Source: Glycine soja (Eukaryota; Streptophyta; Magnoliopsida; Fabales; Fabaceae). From it: DNA of 64,000 bases. The position numbers and the translations under genes were made by a program. Positions 23,256-35,990 of this stretch are shown piece by piece. The stretch lies in NCBI RefSeq assembly GCF_004193775.1, contig NC_041019.1, positions 37,647,102 to 37,711,101 of the forward strand. Reading direction: 5' to 3'. The notes under the pieces were generated by a model. That model did not search any database. It was not told the DNA's origin and saw nothing but the letters and a program-made list of their open reading frames with translations. Each line of letters opens with the position of its first letter. Position 1 is the first letter of the stretch.

Positions 23256-23445
23256 GTTAGTTAAACAAGCCGGCTTGTCAAGCTTAACAAACTTTTTTTA
23301 TAGTTTGAGCTTGGCCTTTTTATCTAAAGAGGTTTTTTAAAAAGCTTGAGCTTGTCCTTTATGGTAAACAAGTCGAGCCGAGCCGAGCCTTACATAGGCC
23401 GAGCCAAAGGTCCTCGACAAGCTGCTCGGCTCATTTCCACCCCTA

Positions 23446-24660
23446 CGAGTAAGATACCGTCTTTGAACGTAAATGTGAGTCATTTTTTTGTTGGACGAAA
23501 ATTTAATATTTTTTTATTGAAGGAAAATGCATCTTTAAAAGATGAAAATATAAAATTTAGTATCCAAAAGTGTAAAAAGTGTGACAAATATATCTGATCA
23601 TTAATTTTATTCCATTACTATTAATAAAATAGTCTATGTGATACAAAGGAACGAATTTTTCACTAAAATAATTGTCAACTTGGTTGTCATGCTGACTATA
23701 GATTGGACAAAAATGTCAGTAAGATATCATCTTTGAACGTAAATGTTACTAATTTTTTGTTGGACGAAAATGTCTATTTTTTTATTGGAGTAAAATGTGA
23801 CTATTTTTTTACCTATATATCAATACGTTCCATTGGACTAAAATATTAATAAGTTACCGTTATTAGACGAAAATATCAATAATTTTATTTTGGACCCAAA
23901 TATTAATATGTTTCTATTAGACTAATTTGTTAGACCCGAAATTTCATTTTATTTAAGGGTAAAATACAATTTTAGGGTAAATTTTTGCTATTTTTTTATC
24001 ATTACAAGTATAACATTACAATAATCACTTAAAAATATATTGGCAAACATAATTTAAAGCAAATATAATAATAACGATCATATTGATTATCAGCCATAAT
24101 TTGTCTGTCAAAATAGAAATTATTCAAATAAACATTGTATCAGTTTACCAAAATAAATATTGTAACAATGTATCAATCATTTTGCATTTTTCCAAATTAT
24201 TATAATTAGTCATAATCTACTATAAATAAAAGATAAATATATCTCATATTTCACTTTTTCAAATCTTGACGGTTGGACAGTTCTGGTGTGGGCATGAAGC
24301 TCATGTAAATTATTGTTGTGAGATACTGAGAATATAATTCAAATTGATGTTAGAGACCCAACTAGAGGTGGTCTAAACGCAGTTGAAATTGGTGGAGGTA
24401 TGAAGATTATTTCCTACAACAATAATAAATAGTGATTAGTTATACATAACATAATTTAACATTAACTCATCAATTATATGTAAAATTCATTGACAGTCAT
24501 TTTAGTGACAAATTCATCTTTATGCGTCAGGTAAGCTATTTTAGTAATGATGACTGACAAGTTAACGACAAGATATATTTATCATATCTTTACAATTTCA
24601 GAGACTAAATTTAATATTTTCATCTTTCAAGGACAAAAGTAACTATTTAACCATTTTCTT
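23446..24660. repeat. Diverged copies of a fold-back repeat family
   Basis: Motifs AAAATATAAAATTTAG, AGTGTAAAAA-TGTGACAAATATATC and a GTCTATGTGATACAAAGGA-like piece (23520-23650) recur at 21690-21800 and 41330-41480. They recur in reverse at 24535-24640 and 41680-41830. The stretch around 23690-23950 repeats GGACGAAAATNT-type units. No genes. Confidence 0.6.
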
Positions 24661-25635
24661 CTTAATTTTCTTTCCCTTTCTCTTCCTTTTATGTTCCTAA
24701 ATGATTATTTTTATATAACTAAATTTTATAACAAGCAAATATTTTAAAAAATAAATAATTAGATTATATTTTGGATTTATAATAAAAATATAAATTATCC
24801 TATAAGGTTATTTTTAATTACTGATAATTTTTAAAAATTTATTAAAATTAAATTTAGAGACAGAAATAAATGATACATTAAATATAATAGTCTTTTTTTT
24901 TTTCTAATGTGAGATATAGAAATTATATTCTTCGGCATCATTATTTTAGCCTTGCAATTATAAATGGACTTTCATTTTTAATAAAATAAAATAAAATAAA
25001 ATTATAAAGAATAATTTATTTAGGGTATAACTGATTTCGACTTGAATAAACCAAATTTGAATTTAGCTTTTCTCTTAAGCATATAATTATGAGTTCAATC
25101 ATTTATTCATGGATATGGAAAAATATTTGTTGGGAGAGACTAACTCTTAAATGGATCTCAATATTTCGGTTAACTAGTCATTAGCTTTCAACTCATGGAT
25201 ACCCTACTTGACACAAAAAAAAAAAAAAACTAATATATGTAATATACATTCAAATTTACACTATATTCAAATTAAAAAATGTTGCAAGATTTATTTAAAT
25301 TTCATATTGATGATTTTAAAATTATATATATAATAAATAGTTAAAAAAATATTAGAAACAAACAATTAATATTCACTGCAAAAATTCAATTTAATTAATT
25401 ATTATTCCTGGAATATTTATTTTAATATATATCAAGATTCATAATTATTTTCACATATATATATATTAAATATTAATATACATATATTCTAAAATATTTT
25501 TGTACTACTAAAAATATATTAATATAAAAAGTTATATATTATAAATTAACATGCATGCGTAGCATAAGTTATTGTGCTAGTATTAATAAGAATAAAACGT
25601 ATTGGATGATTGAAAATAAGTGATTACTATTGTGG
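24661..25635. other. AT-rich, no gene seen
   Basis: Very AT-rich DNA with short A/T runs; nothing recognisable on either strand. Confidence 0.5.
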
Positions 25636-25657
25636 AGCCCGTGCCGATCTACGGGCT
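25636..25657. repeat. Perfect 7-bp hairpin, possible Helitron 3' signature
   Basis: AGCCCGT (25636-25642) and ACGGGCT (25651-25657) flank an 8-base loop. GC-rich CCCGTGC hairpins near the 3' end are usual in plant Helitrons. On the minus strand the hairpin lies downstream of the RPA-like remnant, the order expected for a minus-oriented Helitron. The terminal CTRR was not firmly found. Confidence 0.4.
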
Positions 25658-25872
25658 AGAACTTTATTGTAAGTGGTATAAATATTATGTGAACAAAAGA
25701 CTCAGTTGCTTATTAAGAACAAATTTTAAATCACGAAACTGATAGATTTAAAATCAAATGTATCTGAATATATAAGGATGTAGTTAATGTTGCTTCAATC
25801 CAAGTTTAATTTCACTAAACAATACCACCAAAAAAGTATTTGCTATCACAATTCCATGCAGATGAAAAGAAG

Positions 25873-26760
25873 TCAATCTTCAAGGTGGATGTCCTCCTCC
25901 TCCCATTCAATTTCTTTTCTGATCAAAAACTCTGTAATGTCGGTGTTGACATACAATCTGGACCCATACTTTATGTTTTGGACACTGAAAGGATACTTGT
26001 CTGAAAAAACATCCGTCAACATGATCAAGAGCATACATATTTATTAACCAAAAGGAATAAAATCTGTAAAATAGAGACCAATTTACACTACACTGACCTG
26101 TAGCATCTTTGATTTTACTGAGGCTTAGCATAACAATCAGTGGTTCCTTAAACATATGGTTTTTGTTGATAGCATCATGAAGCTGAATAGCATAGTCCTC
26201 CCAAACAGTCATTATGATGTCCGAGTTACTATCGCCAGACAATGACAATTACTATATTAGTTGTTGCCAACCTATTGATCATGTTAATATTGAGGCCTAA
26301 ACTATATGTCAAATAAGGAGAAGCTGAAATGGTTTTTTTTTTGTTCCTTTGGGAGGATACATCTCTAATTAGGACATTTGTATACCTATTATCTCTGAGT
26401 CTGACTATCATCCTGTGAGGGGGATTAACTATTTTAACATCAATGACATCAGCGACCACCTCAACAATGTCTTGTCGAAAATGGCCACCCAACAGAAATG
26501 TTAGTCCCGCAAAAAAATATATACCACATTGTTTATACAAAAAACTCAATAAACTGACCGACTAAAGTATGACATGGTGCCACCCCAGAAATTATATCAG
26601 CAAATGGAGTAATCATGTAGACATTAGGAGGGATTTCTGGACGGTCAATCTCCTTCATGGACGTAGTTTTGACGAAATAAACCAAAAGTGCAATTGGGCT
26701 CACTCTGTATTCAGACTGGTTATCAACAATCTTCAGATTTTGAACGGGCCTAATACTCCA
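25873..26760 (-). pseudogene. Helitron-associated RPA-like (OB-fold) gene, degenerate
   Basis: On the minus strand several exon-like pieces match the RPA1-like proteins carried by plant Helitrons. Near 26750-26570 is a piece with a YRVSPIALLVYF stretch and PEIPPNVYMITPFADIISG. Near 26470-26380 is a VVADVIDVKIVNPPHRM piece. At 26248-26090 is TVWEDYAIQLHDAINKN followed by IVMLSLSKIKDATG. At about 25995-25873 is a YPFSVQNIKYGSRLYVN piece ending in TGA. TVWEDYA-type sequence belongs to the second OB fold. Intervening sequence has stops, partly introns and partly decay. The helicase/Rep partner is absent from this window. Confidence 0.72.
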
Positions 26761-27152
26761 ATTTGAGTATTGAAAAGTTGGAATAATTAATATTGAGTTA
26801 CATGTAAGTAATAAAGCATGATTTTAAGGTAATGTGTTAATATTATATATTGTTTGATATTGGTTGGAATAAAAGAAAGGATGTACAATAAAAATATGTG
26901 AATCAAACGATTATATGATTGGATAATATGTAACTCATTAAGTTATGAAACATCAAGAACACTAAGTTATGAAACATCAAGAGACAGAAAAAAGATATGA
27001 GAAAAATATAAGTCAACGAAATAAATTCATAATTAATCAAAGCAAACCATAAACTGTTCAGTCAAAATTAAAAAGAGATTGAAAAATTGTTTGATACCCA
27101 AAGGTATTGAACTTACAACATTAATAAAAATATGAGAAGAAGGCACATGAAA

Positions 27153-27544
27153 GAACCTTTGGGATGCACATAACTAAAATCAAATATTAGTAGTGTTAGT
27201 CCGTGCCTTCAAATTGTTGGTTGTATTTATTTATCTTTTTTTTTATTGAAGAACCTTTGGAATGCACATGACTAAAATCAGATATTAGTAGTGTTTGCCC
27301 GTGCCTTCAAATTGTTGATTGTATTTTTTCTTTTTTTTTAATTGAAAAACCTTTGGGATGCAAATGACTAAAATTAGATATTAGTAGTGTTAGCCCGCGT
27401 CTTCAAATTGTTGACTGCTTATTTTTTTTCCTCTTTTTGATTGAAGGACCTTTGTGATGCACATGACTAAAATCATATATTAGTAGTGTTAGCCCGTGCC
27501 TTTAAATTGTTGACTGGATTTTTTCTTCTTCTTTTTGATTGAAT
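27153..27544. repeat. Four tandem units of about 98 bp
   Basis: Units start at 27153, 27251, 27347 and 27446. Each carries ACCTTTGGGATGCACATGAC, AGATATTAGTAGTGTTAG, then CCCGTGCCTTCAAATTGTTG and a T-rich tail ending ATTGAA. Units differ at scattered sites. The CCCGTGCC core echoes the hairpin at 25636, suggesting a link to the same element. Confidence 0.92.
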
Positions 27545-29740
27545 CCCTCCACCATAAATTAAAGAAAGCAATACACACACAAAAATTACAGAGCATAAAT
27601 CTTTCGTCCACGTTTAATCAACAATTAAAATTCATAGAACATAACAGATGGTAACCGAAATAAGGCCACACAAAGAAAAGAATGAAGATCTCACCAGGAA
27701 ATACGTTTGGTTGAACAGTATGGGTTATTATTAATCGTCTTATATTGTTTTTAATTACTAAAGATAAAACAAAATAAAAAAGTAATAAGTCAACGTGCAA
27801 ATTATGTTTATTTTGATATCCTAATAAAATATGTTAAGTAATTCAGAAATTATGATTATTTTCACACCTTAACAGAATATTTAAAATTTATGGTTAATTA
27901 TCTGTTAATTTGAAATGAAAAAAAAAACAAAAATATAAATAAAATATGTTTATTAATTAAACGTCAATAAATTGACAATGATTACGGTAAAAACAAATAC
28001 AAAATTGAAGCTGATTTGAATAATATGTTAAAATTGATAGTGTAATATTTAAAATTGATTGTTAAGTATATACTAATTAGGAATAAGTCAATGTCTAAAT
28101 TATCATTATTTCGATATCTTAACAGAATAAGCCTATTAATTTAAAAATTATGATTATTTCCATATCCAAACAGAATATTTAAAATTAATTGTTAAGAACC
28201 TATTGATGGAAAGACCTATTTTGTATTTCTAACGTTTTGTTTCATTGATAGTTTTATAAAATATACTTTTAAACTTTCAAAACTCAACGTGCTAATTACT
28301 TCAGCAAAAGGTTTCCTCAAATTACTAATCCAAATCGTGTTTCATAACTAATATTAAAAATGTGTATATTTTGAGAGTACAAAGTGTTAATAACTCAATA
28401 TAATGGAATATTATTTTATTATGTATTAAAATTGAATCATTGGGGTCAATGTGTATATTTGAAAAAAAAAATAACAGCGATGCAATATAATTTTATTATG
28501 TATTAAAATTGAATCATTGTGGTCAGCATGTATACATGTAAGGAAAAAAAAAATAACAGCCTCCAATGACTTTCCAAATAGCAATTCAATTAATTTAGCA
28601 TATATAAAATTAATTCAAATGGGAAGATGACATGTGGTAACCTCATGTTAATCATGTAATTAATTCAATTGTAATTAGTTAATTCAAAGAATATGATTAA
28701 TTCAAAATATACAGCGATTCAATTTTGATTGGTTTCAAATAATTTTAATTTTGTAATGTTTAAATTGATAGTATAACATTTAAAATTGATTGTTCAGCAC
28801 CCACTAATCAGGAATAATTCAACGTCTAGATTATGAGTATTTCCCTATACTAACAGAATATGTTCATTAATTTGAAAATTATGATTGTTCCCACATATCT
28901 TAACAGGATATTTAAACTTGACTGTTAAGTATCTGTTAATGTTTTTAAAAAATATTTCTAACTTTTTGTTTGATTTCTAGTTGTGTAAAATATACTTTAA
29001 AATATGAATTTGATTGATTTGAAATATATAGTGATTCAATTTTGATTGTTTCAAAGAATTTGATTGACTCTAGATAATTTCATAATTAATCAAAATAATT
29101 TTTAAATGGGAAGATGACATGTGGTAACCTCATGTTTTAATTTTGATGATTCCAAATAATAAATATAATTAATTTTTTTGTATTCATAGTAACATATTAT
29201 TATATTGAATTTAATTATATAATAAATCAAATGTAATGATGACAAAAATATGATACGATGATTCAGCAATGCTGTGCAAAAAAAAAACGATGATTCAGCA
29301 ATTAATTACGTGTATATTAATATTTAATGAATTGTCATATATGGTAATCAATCATTATATACTAATCAATGAAATGAAACTCATTATTTTTAAGATGCTA
29401 AATAGTTGTATGTTACGATGATTTGATTCAATAACAATTAAAATAATTTAAAAAAAATCAATCAAAATAATATATTTACTATTACTATTAGCACCAACAT
29501 TCAATAAATTAAGTAAATACTAATTGATTACATGTTAATAATTGAATAAATAAATTAATAATAACAGATAAAGTATTATATATTAACCTTAATGACACCA
29601 TAATTCAAATTCAAATTAGAAATTTTAAAATCTTGTATGATCTGAGTTTCAATTTTATAGACACAATAAACATAAAATGTGGAGAAAAAATCTTTAAAAT
29701 TGCAACCAATGTATTCAAATAAAACCATAATAAGGGAAAT
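27545..29740. other. AT-rich with diverged direct repeats, no gene seen
   Basis: A block near 28050-28210 (TTAAGTATATACTAATTAGG to TTAACAGAATA and onward) recurs at 28780-28940. A second pair, GGGAAGATGACATGTGGTAA, occurs at 28620 and 29107. The run TATTAAAATTGAATCATTG occurs at 28424 and 28502. No coding potential. Confidence 0.6.
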
Positions 29741-30385
29741 TATAAATTATACTTTTTTTATGTTTTATGGGTAATATTATTTATTCAATAAATTTGATTA
29801 CTTCTCCCGGGGAAAAAAGTAGGTAAAAAAATATGTATATAGTATGAAGTAATTGTTTATATAATAACAATGTATCATTTTCGTCAAATGATTAATGGGC
29901 TTTCGCCTCCTTTTTTCTACCTGTTTGAAGTTTACTTTGATATTCTAACTGTAATACACTATTACGTTAATCTTACTCTCTCCATTGAGCTTCTGGCATC
30001 CACGGGTAAAATACCCTCAAGTGTTTTTTTTTTCATTATTATTGTCCTCATTGGTAATAACTTAATCTGAGAACTGTTCATGATCTTTTAAACTATTAAG
30101 TTCAAAATCAAGGATGTGGGTTCACATAACTTTCTAATGCGTCTCAAAACTAAACAGAATCATTTCAAGTTTTGAGCTTAAAAGTGAATGCAACACACTG
30201 AAACCTTAACTAATTCTAAGCTTTAATTTACAATTATTTTTTTTCAATATCATCGGCTTTCGTATTTAATCAGTAGACAATTCATACTTAGCATTTTTTT
30301 TACCCACTTTTTTTCCTGGGAGAAGTAATCAAATTTATTGAATAAATAATATTACCCATAAAAAATAAAAAAAGTATAATATATA
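29741..30385. mobile_element. Inverted-repeat element (MITE-like), about 645 bp
   Basis: The left arm (about 29745-29830) and right arm (about 30293-30380) are inverted copies over about 85 bp, sharing ATGGGTAATATTATTTATTC and AATTTGATTACTTCTCCC. The centre holds a 66-codon frame (29870-30070) with hydrophobic segments but no known domain; I treat it as chance. Confidence 0.82.
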
Positions 30386-31560
30386 TTTAGTTAAAACGTA
30401 AATGTTTTGTAAAACTTAAAATTATTCCTCAAAATCCGAAATATTATGTGAGAATATGTAACATTATCTTGTCAATATTATAATAACTATAACTATAAAT
30501 TAAAATAGAAAAAGAAAAAAATGTGATAAACAAAATACTCTTCAGCATATGTGTCTCTCATTCATAAATCGGGTTGAGAAACCAAGCTATACAACACATA
30601 AATAAAAATATTCAGTTGTGCATAACATATTGCATATATCATAATGGTGTAGCAGGTGAACACATAAAATGAGCTTCATGTAAGCATGTCTGGCCATTAG
30701 TCATCCCCTGCTTTCTGATCCATAAGCTCCCATTGAAAATACAGTGGCCGTGTATTTTATATCAAATAGCAATTGGTCCAATCAAAATAATATATTTGTC
30801 CTTTACATAATAAAAATAACATAGAACACCTTCTGTTGCAATTATGGGAGTGTAAAATGACGCCTAACTCATCATATTTCGAATCAAACTTTTCCCTATT
30901 ACAAAGTCTAGGATCTCAGCCAAGATACCCTGCACATAAAGAAGTTCTTAGAATAACATGTAGCTAAAATGTATGAAATTAGGGTGAGAATAGAAAGCAA
31001 TGGATGATACTTAGCAGAGGCTTTGAATTGTCTATCAAAATGTGTTTTGCAATAAACGGATCGAATACTATTAGAAAGGACTATAGGATAACCAAGAACA
31101 AAACTCAACAAGAAACACAGTGAACTCAATTTTGTTTATGAATTGATAACAAAAAAAAAGCACTGGGTACCATAAAAATATATCAACTTCGTGCAAATGA
31201 CTTTGATCACATGGGTACAATAAAAATGACTTCAAGAAGAATTTTTATGGTATCTACTTCCAGGTCCATATATTTTATTTATGGCATTCAAATGCCTTTT
31301 GCTGAAAAGTATCAAATCAAAATACCAATTTAGATAATAATTAAACAAAAAAAAGTACTGGGTAGCGTTACCCACACATCCTTACCCCATACCTGTAGTT
31401 CTGCAAATTGCTCACAACATATAGACAAAACAAAGGAAATATATAATAGATATTAGCATTCAGAAGGGAAAGTATCAACTTTGATGACAATGATTTAACA
31501 AAATACAACAAAAATCAGATACCATAAAAATGGAAATACCATAAAAATATATCAACTCTG
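30386..31560. other. No gene seen
   Basis: AT-rich DNA. A motif CCATAAAAATATATCAACT occurs at 31170 and 31541. No exon-like sequence. Confidence 0.45.
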
Positions 31561-32530
31561 CCTTGAAAATGTCTTCAGCACCGCCGTTGTCACTTTAGTA
31601 GCAAAAAGAAATCATCAACAACTCTTGCAACAAAAATGACAGAAGATAACTTTATAAAAAAAGGGGGAAAAAATATAAAAATGACACTTTTATTCTTCAA
31701 CGCATTCAGCACCGTCGTTAGCTTGTCCCAAAAATCAAACAACACAAAATCATACCACAAAAAATTAGACAAAAAAAAACGGGAAAAAATAGATAAAAAT
31801 GGAACCTTTATTCATCAACACCGCCCTACGTATCATATTGTTGCAAAAAATCAGCAACAACCCTTGTAGCAAAAATGGCAAAATATCATTTCTTTTAAAA
31901 AAAAAACAAAAAGAATAGAAGAGAAACAAAAAGAAATCAGCAACAACTTTTGTAGCAAAAATGACAGAAGATAATTTTTTTAAAAAAGGGAAAAAATGAC
32001 ACCTTTATTCTTCAACACCTTCAGCACTATCGTTAGCTTGTCCCAAAAATCAAACCACACAAAATTATACCACAAAAAAATGGAAAAAATAGATAAAAAT
32101 GAAACTTTTATTCTTCAACACCGCCCTATGAATCATATTGTTGCAAAAAATCAGCAACAACTCTTATAGCAAAAATGATAGAAGATCATTTAAAAAAAAC
32201 AAAAAAGAACAGAATAGAAACAAAAAAAAATCAGCAACAACTCTTGTAGCAAAAATGACAGAAGATAATTTTCTTAAAAAAATGAAAAAGAACAGAGCAG
32301 TAATCTCGAGTCCTATTGTTGCAACCCTTGCATGGACAAAGTGGTGTAACCTTCAGCACCGTCGTTAACCTGTCCCAAAAATCAGACCACAAAAAATTAG
32401 ACAAAAAAAGAGAAAAATAGATAAAAATGGAACCTTTATTCTTCAATAGTCTGCCCCAACCCTTGCATGGACAAAGCGCCGTAACCTTTAGCACCATCGT
32501 TAGACTGTCCCAAAAATCAAACCACCAAAA
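31561..32530. repeat. Imperfect tandem repeats of about 300-325 bp
   Basis: A unit containing GCAACAAAAATGACAGAAGA, CACCGTCGTTAGCTTGTCCC, AAAAATCAAAC and GATAAAAATGGAACCTTTAT recurs from about 31590, 31930, 32220 and partly 32400. The pieces are shuffled and vary in A-run length. A minus-strand frame of 169 codons (32231-32740) crosses it, but it is low complexity (Phe/Leu/Ser). Confidence 0.7.
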
Positions 32531-33170
32531 ATTAGACAAAAAAAAGGGAAAAAATAGAATATTGACGGGAAACAGAATATGGACGAACGCAAAAGAATAA
32601 AGGAGGAGAAACAATAAGCGAAGAAGAAAAGAGGAAAAGTTGAGGAAGGGAAAGAAGGGGGAACTGAATATTGACAAGAAGAAAAGATAGGAGAAGTTGA
32701 GGAAGAGAAAGAGGGGGAAAGAGAACCTCGACGGACACAAAAGAAATGGAGGAGAGAGAAGAAAGTTCTAGAATTAAGGGGAATTAAATGGTGCGGTGAA
32801 ATCCGGCAATTAGAAAGCGACACGTGTGGCTTAGTGGTAGTGGAAAAAAAATTTCTACATGTGAGGAGGCGTGCGGCACTGAACAAAATAAAAAATTAAT
32901 TAATAAAATAAAAAATGGCATTGCGACAACTAGCACAGAGGGGCCTTCTTTGTATAAAGAGAGGAGGGAAGAAAGAAGGAAGCCTTGGAAGACGACACGT
33001 GGACAAACCGGGAAAAGCAGGCATGCAAAAGGGGCCTTATAAAAGATAGAGAATAGAGAAATTTAAAAATATATATATAAAACAAAAAAAAAATTGGGCA
33101 GGATGACACATGGCACTATGTGGTGGCAGAGGCCTTGTTTGTATAAAAGATAGATAGATAGATAGATAGA
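32531..33170. repeat. GGCCTT...TATAAA triplicate and (GATA)n tract
   Basis: Three loosely spaced copies of GACAC(G/A)TGG followed further on by GGCCTT and TATAAA-AGA occur at 32820-32970, 32993-33050 and 33104-33150. A (GATA)n tract ends the block at about 33148-33170. Purine-rich DNA at 32590-32760 precedes it. Possibly the end of a transposable element; family not recognised. Confidence 0.4.
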
Positions 33171-34327
33171 GATAAGGTAACTGAAATCACTAGGAAAAAG
33201 TTAGAGTAATTACACAATTGTCTTGTTTAAGAAAATTACATACACTTATTTTTTTAAAAAAACTTATACAAATCTTTTCTGAAATTTAAGAAAATTACAC
33301 TTTTCATCCCTCAATTTTTAAAACTTATACATATTTATCTTAAATGTCTTTTAAACATTTGAGAGTAATAAGTCATATGTGTTACTCATGACATTTAATG
33401 AGTATTTTTAAAAAAAAAAATATCTTTGTCTTTCTCATTCAAGTATGAGACAATTTGATGGAAAAATAAACTAGGCTGGAGAAAAATTGACTAAGTTGTC
33501 ATGTCACTAAACCAATAAGCCAAATGAACATGATCGTGAGCAACAAAAACATTGAACCAATCTCATTCGAGCAAACCTACAAGTCAAATGAATAGATATA
33601 AACTTTAAAACCCAAATGAAATTACTCCATTCAAGTTATTAATGATCCAACACACAAATTCACCTTAACCAATTCCATACTAGCAATAATTACATTAAAT
33701 CTTGATATGTTTTAAAAACAAAAAGGATGTGTGTATAATTTTCTTAAATCTCATTGAAGATTTGTATAGATTTAAAAAAAAGGGAGAAAGATGTATGTAA
33801 TTTTTAAAAATCTTAGAAAAAATTTGTGTAATTTAATATAATATAAAATTAGATTTGGATTAGAAAGAAAGTATTTGGATTAGAAGTTAAATGTTTTTCA
33901 CTTTTCCTTGCCCAAAAAAACTCACAGCCCAGTTCATGCAGTGATACATCAGGTTTTGTTTTCCTTTCCTCTTTTTCCTTGGGTCTTTGTTAATTGCAAC
34001 TCCTGTATTGATAAATGTACACGTGCTTCTTCTTTTTTTATAACAAAAATATCCTACAAAAATGTGTTCCCGTTTATCACCAATATCAAACTAAAACGTA
34101 TTTTTATTTTGAATAGGGTGTGACTTTTCAATACAAAACAAAAACGCATTTGTGTTTATTTAATTTTAAAAAAATACAAAAAATGTAGGTCCATTATGTC
34201 AAGTTTTTAAGAAAAAAAAATAACAAAATGAAATGTGTTTTGTTTTGTGTAATTAATTCTATATATGTTACCTTTTTTAAGCTAATCAATTATGATTACC
34301 TAAATTATTTTTAATTAAAATTAAATT
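33171..34327. other. No gene seen
   Basis: AT-rich sequence; some AAAATTACACA/TACATAC-type short repeats near 33230-33340 recur in inverse form near 33720-33830, perhaps an old inverted-repeat element. No coding signal. Confidence 0.4.
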
Positions 34328-34642
34328 AAGGTTTAATCATCCATTTAGTTCCTATAATTTTCAAACTTATTTCTTTTAGTCCCTATAGTTAAAAAAATTT
34401 ATATTTTTTAGTCAAAAGGTCTTTACCGTTAAAATTCCCAAAAGGTCCTACCATTAAAATTCTTTAACTAACAGAGTTAAAAAAAATTTAACAGCAAAGA
34501 CATCTTGGAAATTAAAATGTAAACGACATGAACTAAAAAATCTACTTATTAAACTTCATGACTAAAAACTTTACTTATTAACTATTGGGACTAAACGTAA
34601 TAAGTTTGAAAACTATAAAGACTAAATAAGTAAATAAACCTT
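34328..34642. mobile_element. MITE, member 1 of a family ('TTTAGTCCCTATA' type)
   Basis: About 315 bp with ends AAGGTTTAATCATCCATTTAG and CTAAATAAGTAAATAAACCTT, inverted to each other. Inside, AGTCCCTATAGTT on the left mirrors GGGACTAAA and AACTATAAAGACTAAA on the right. Two relatives lie at 53941 and 59437. Confidence 0.8.
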
Positions 34643-34954
34643 AAATTAATTACAATACAAATTATCATTTTTAACTGTAGTACAATTAAGTATAATGCAT
34701 ATTACCATTTTAATTAAAATTTAATTAATTAAATTAAAGGCTACTATTTTATAATAGTAATTGAATTAGTTATTATATAATTTTTCTTTTATAATAGTAA
34801 TCAGACTAATGATACTAATTTGTAACATAATTAATTATATTACTATAAAAGGGTAATTTCTATCTTAATTCAATTTTAATTAAAAAAAAACCCAACTTTA
34901 ATTTAATGTGTATTTTTTATGCATCAAAAAGATAAAAACTATAATTTAATGGTT

Positions 34955-35990
34955 GTAGTCAGTTGGAAACAAATCTTGAGTTTGCGGGGAAGAATTTTTT
35001 GATTGAAGACTCGTCTTCATAAGTTTAGTTTTGATTTTGATCATTTTGCTACCAAAACATGTTTAATGGGTGTGGCATTGTATTGTTTATTTAGAGCTAA
35101 GCATGTGTGATTAGAATTAATAATTGGATTAGTTCTTGCTTAGTTTTATCACCTGCTGATAATCGATTACAACTTGAGTGTAACCAATTACACAAGGTGA
35201 AATTGGTTCACGAGGCTTACTTCTCATTTTAAGTGAAATGTTGATTTGATCGATTACACACTTTTGGTAATTAAGTATATTGCTTCTTAGTTTATAGAGT
35301 CTTTTTGAATTCGATTTAATCGGTTACAGTTTCACTGTAATTGATTAAATGCTTCTAAATTTCATATATAGCTCTGCAAGATTGATTTAATCGATTACAT
35401 CCTTGATGATGAAGATTGAAGACAAAGTTATGGTTGTGTTCAACCTTAAGCATACTAATTTAGAGTTTCAAGGATTTGGTGATTGCATTCCTTTAATACT
35501 CATTTTGATTAGTTTTTTAATTTCTGAAATAGGGGTTTTCAGGATCTTTGTTGTAGGGTTCAACAAAGAGTTTTGTTTTGACTCATATGGTTGTAGGGTT
35601 CAACAATGGGTTGAGTCTTGATGTGTATGTGATTGTGATTATAACTAAAAAGGATTTTTGTGGAAATATTTGGCAAGGGTTGTTGAATCTAATTGGATGT
35701 AGGTAAAAAATGACTGAACCAATATAAATTGCTTAAGTCATATATCTTTCTCTCTCTAACTCCTTTTATGTGTTTTGTGATTTTGGTAATTTAATATTTG
35801 TTTAATTGATTATGCATCTTTGGAATTAGATTAAGTTTTTCAAGTCTCTTTCCATCATACATATAATTTTGATTTTGTGATTTCATTTGGTTCAATCGAT
35901 CCAAGATAGGAAGGCAGTAAAAAAAATTTCAAAAGATTTTGAAAAAGTGAAAAAGTTTTCAAGAACTCTTGTTCGCCCTCTCTAGATAGT
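34955..35990 (+). mobile_element. LTR-like remnant with ATCGATTAC repeats
   Basis: Contains several AATCGATTACA / ATCGATTACACA motifs (35155-35400), as in the solo LTR at 8571. It ends near CTCTTGTTCGCCCTCTCTAG (35965-35985), a pattern like the 3' edge of legume Ty1/copia LTRs. A repeated TTGTAGGGTTCAACAA lies at 35550 and 35592. Ends and target duplication were not confirmed. Confidence 0.4.

Larger units (their letters stand above)
21824..23445. mobile_element. Inverted-repeat element with 8-bp imperfect TSD, hAT-like
   Basis: Left end TACGGGTGGAAATGAGC and right end GCTCATTTCCACCCCTA are inverted copies over 17 bp with one mismatch. Flanking 8-mers CTAATAAG (21816-21823) and CGAGTAAG (23446-23453) match at six of eight positions. 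Length 1622 bp. No transposase is seen, so it is non-autonomous. The flanks belong to one continuous older repeat, supporting insertion into it. Confidence 0.75.

Noticed and set aside
29870..30070. A 66-codon hydrophobic protein
   Set aside because: Sits in the centre of an inverted-repeat element and has no family features; AT-rich codons give hydrophobic residues by default.
32231..32740. Minus-strand frame of 169 codons
   Set aside because: Low-complexity Phe/Leu/Ser translation of A/G-rich tandem repeats; no domain.
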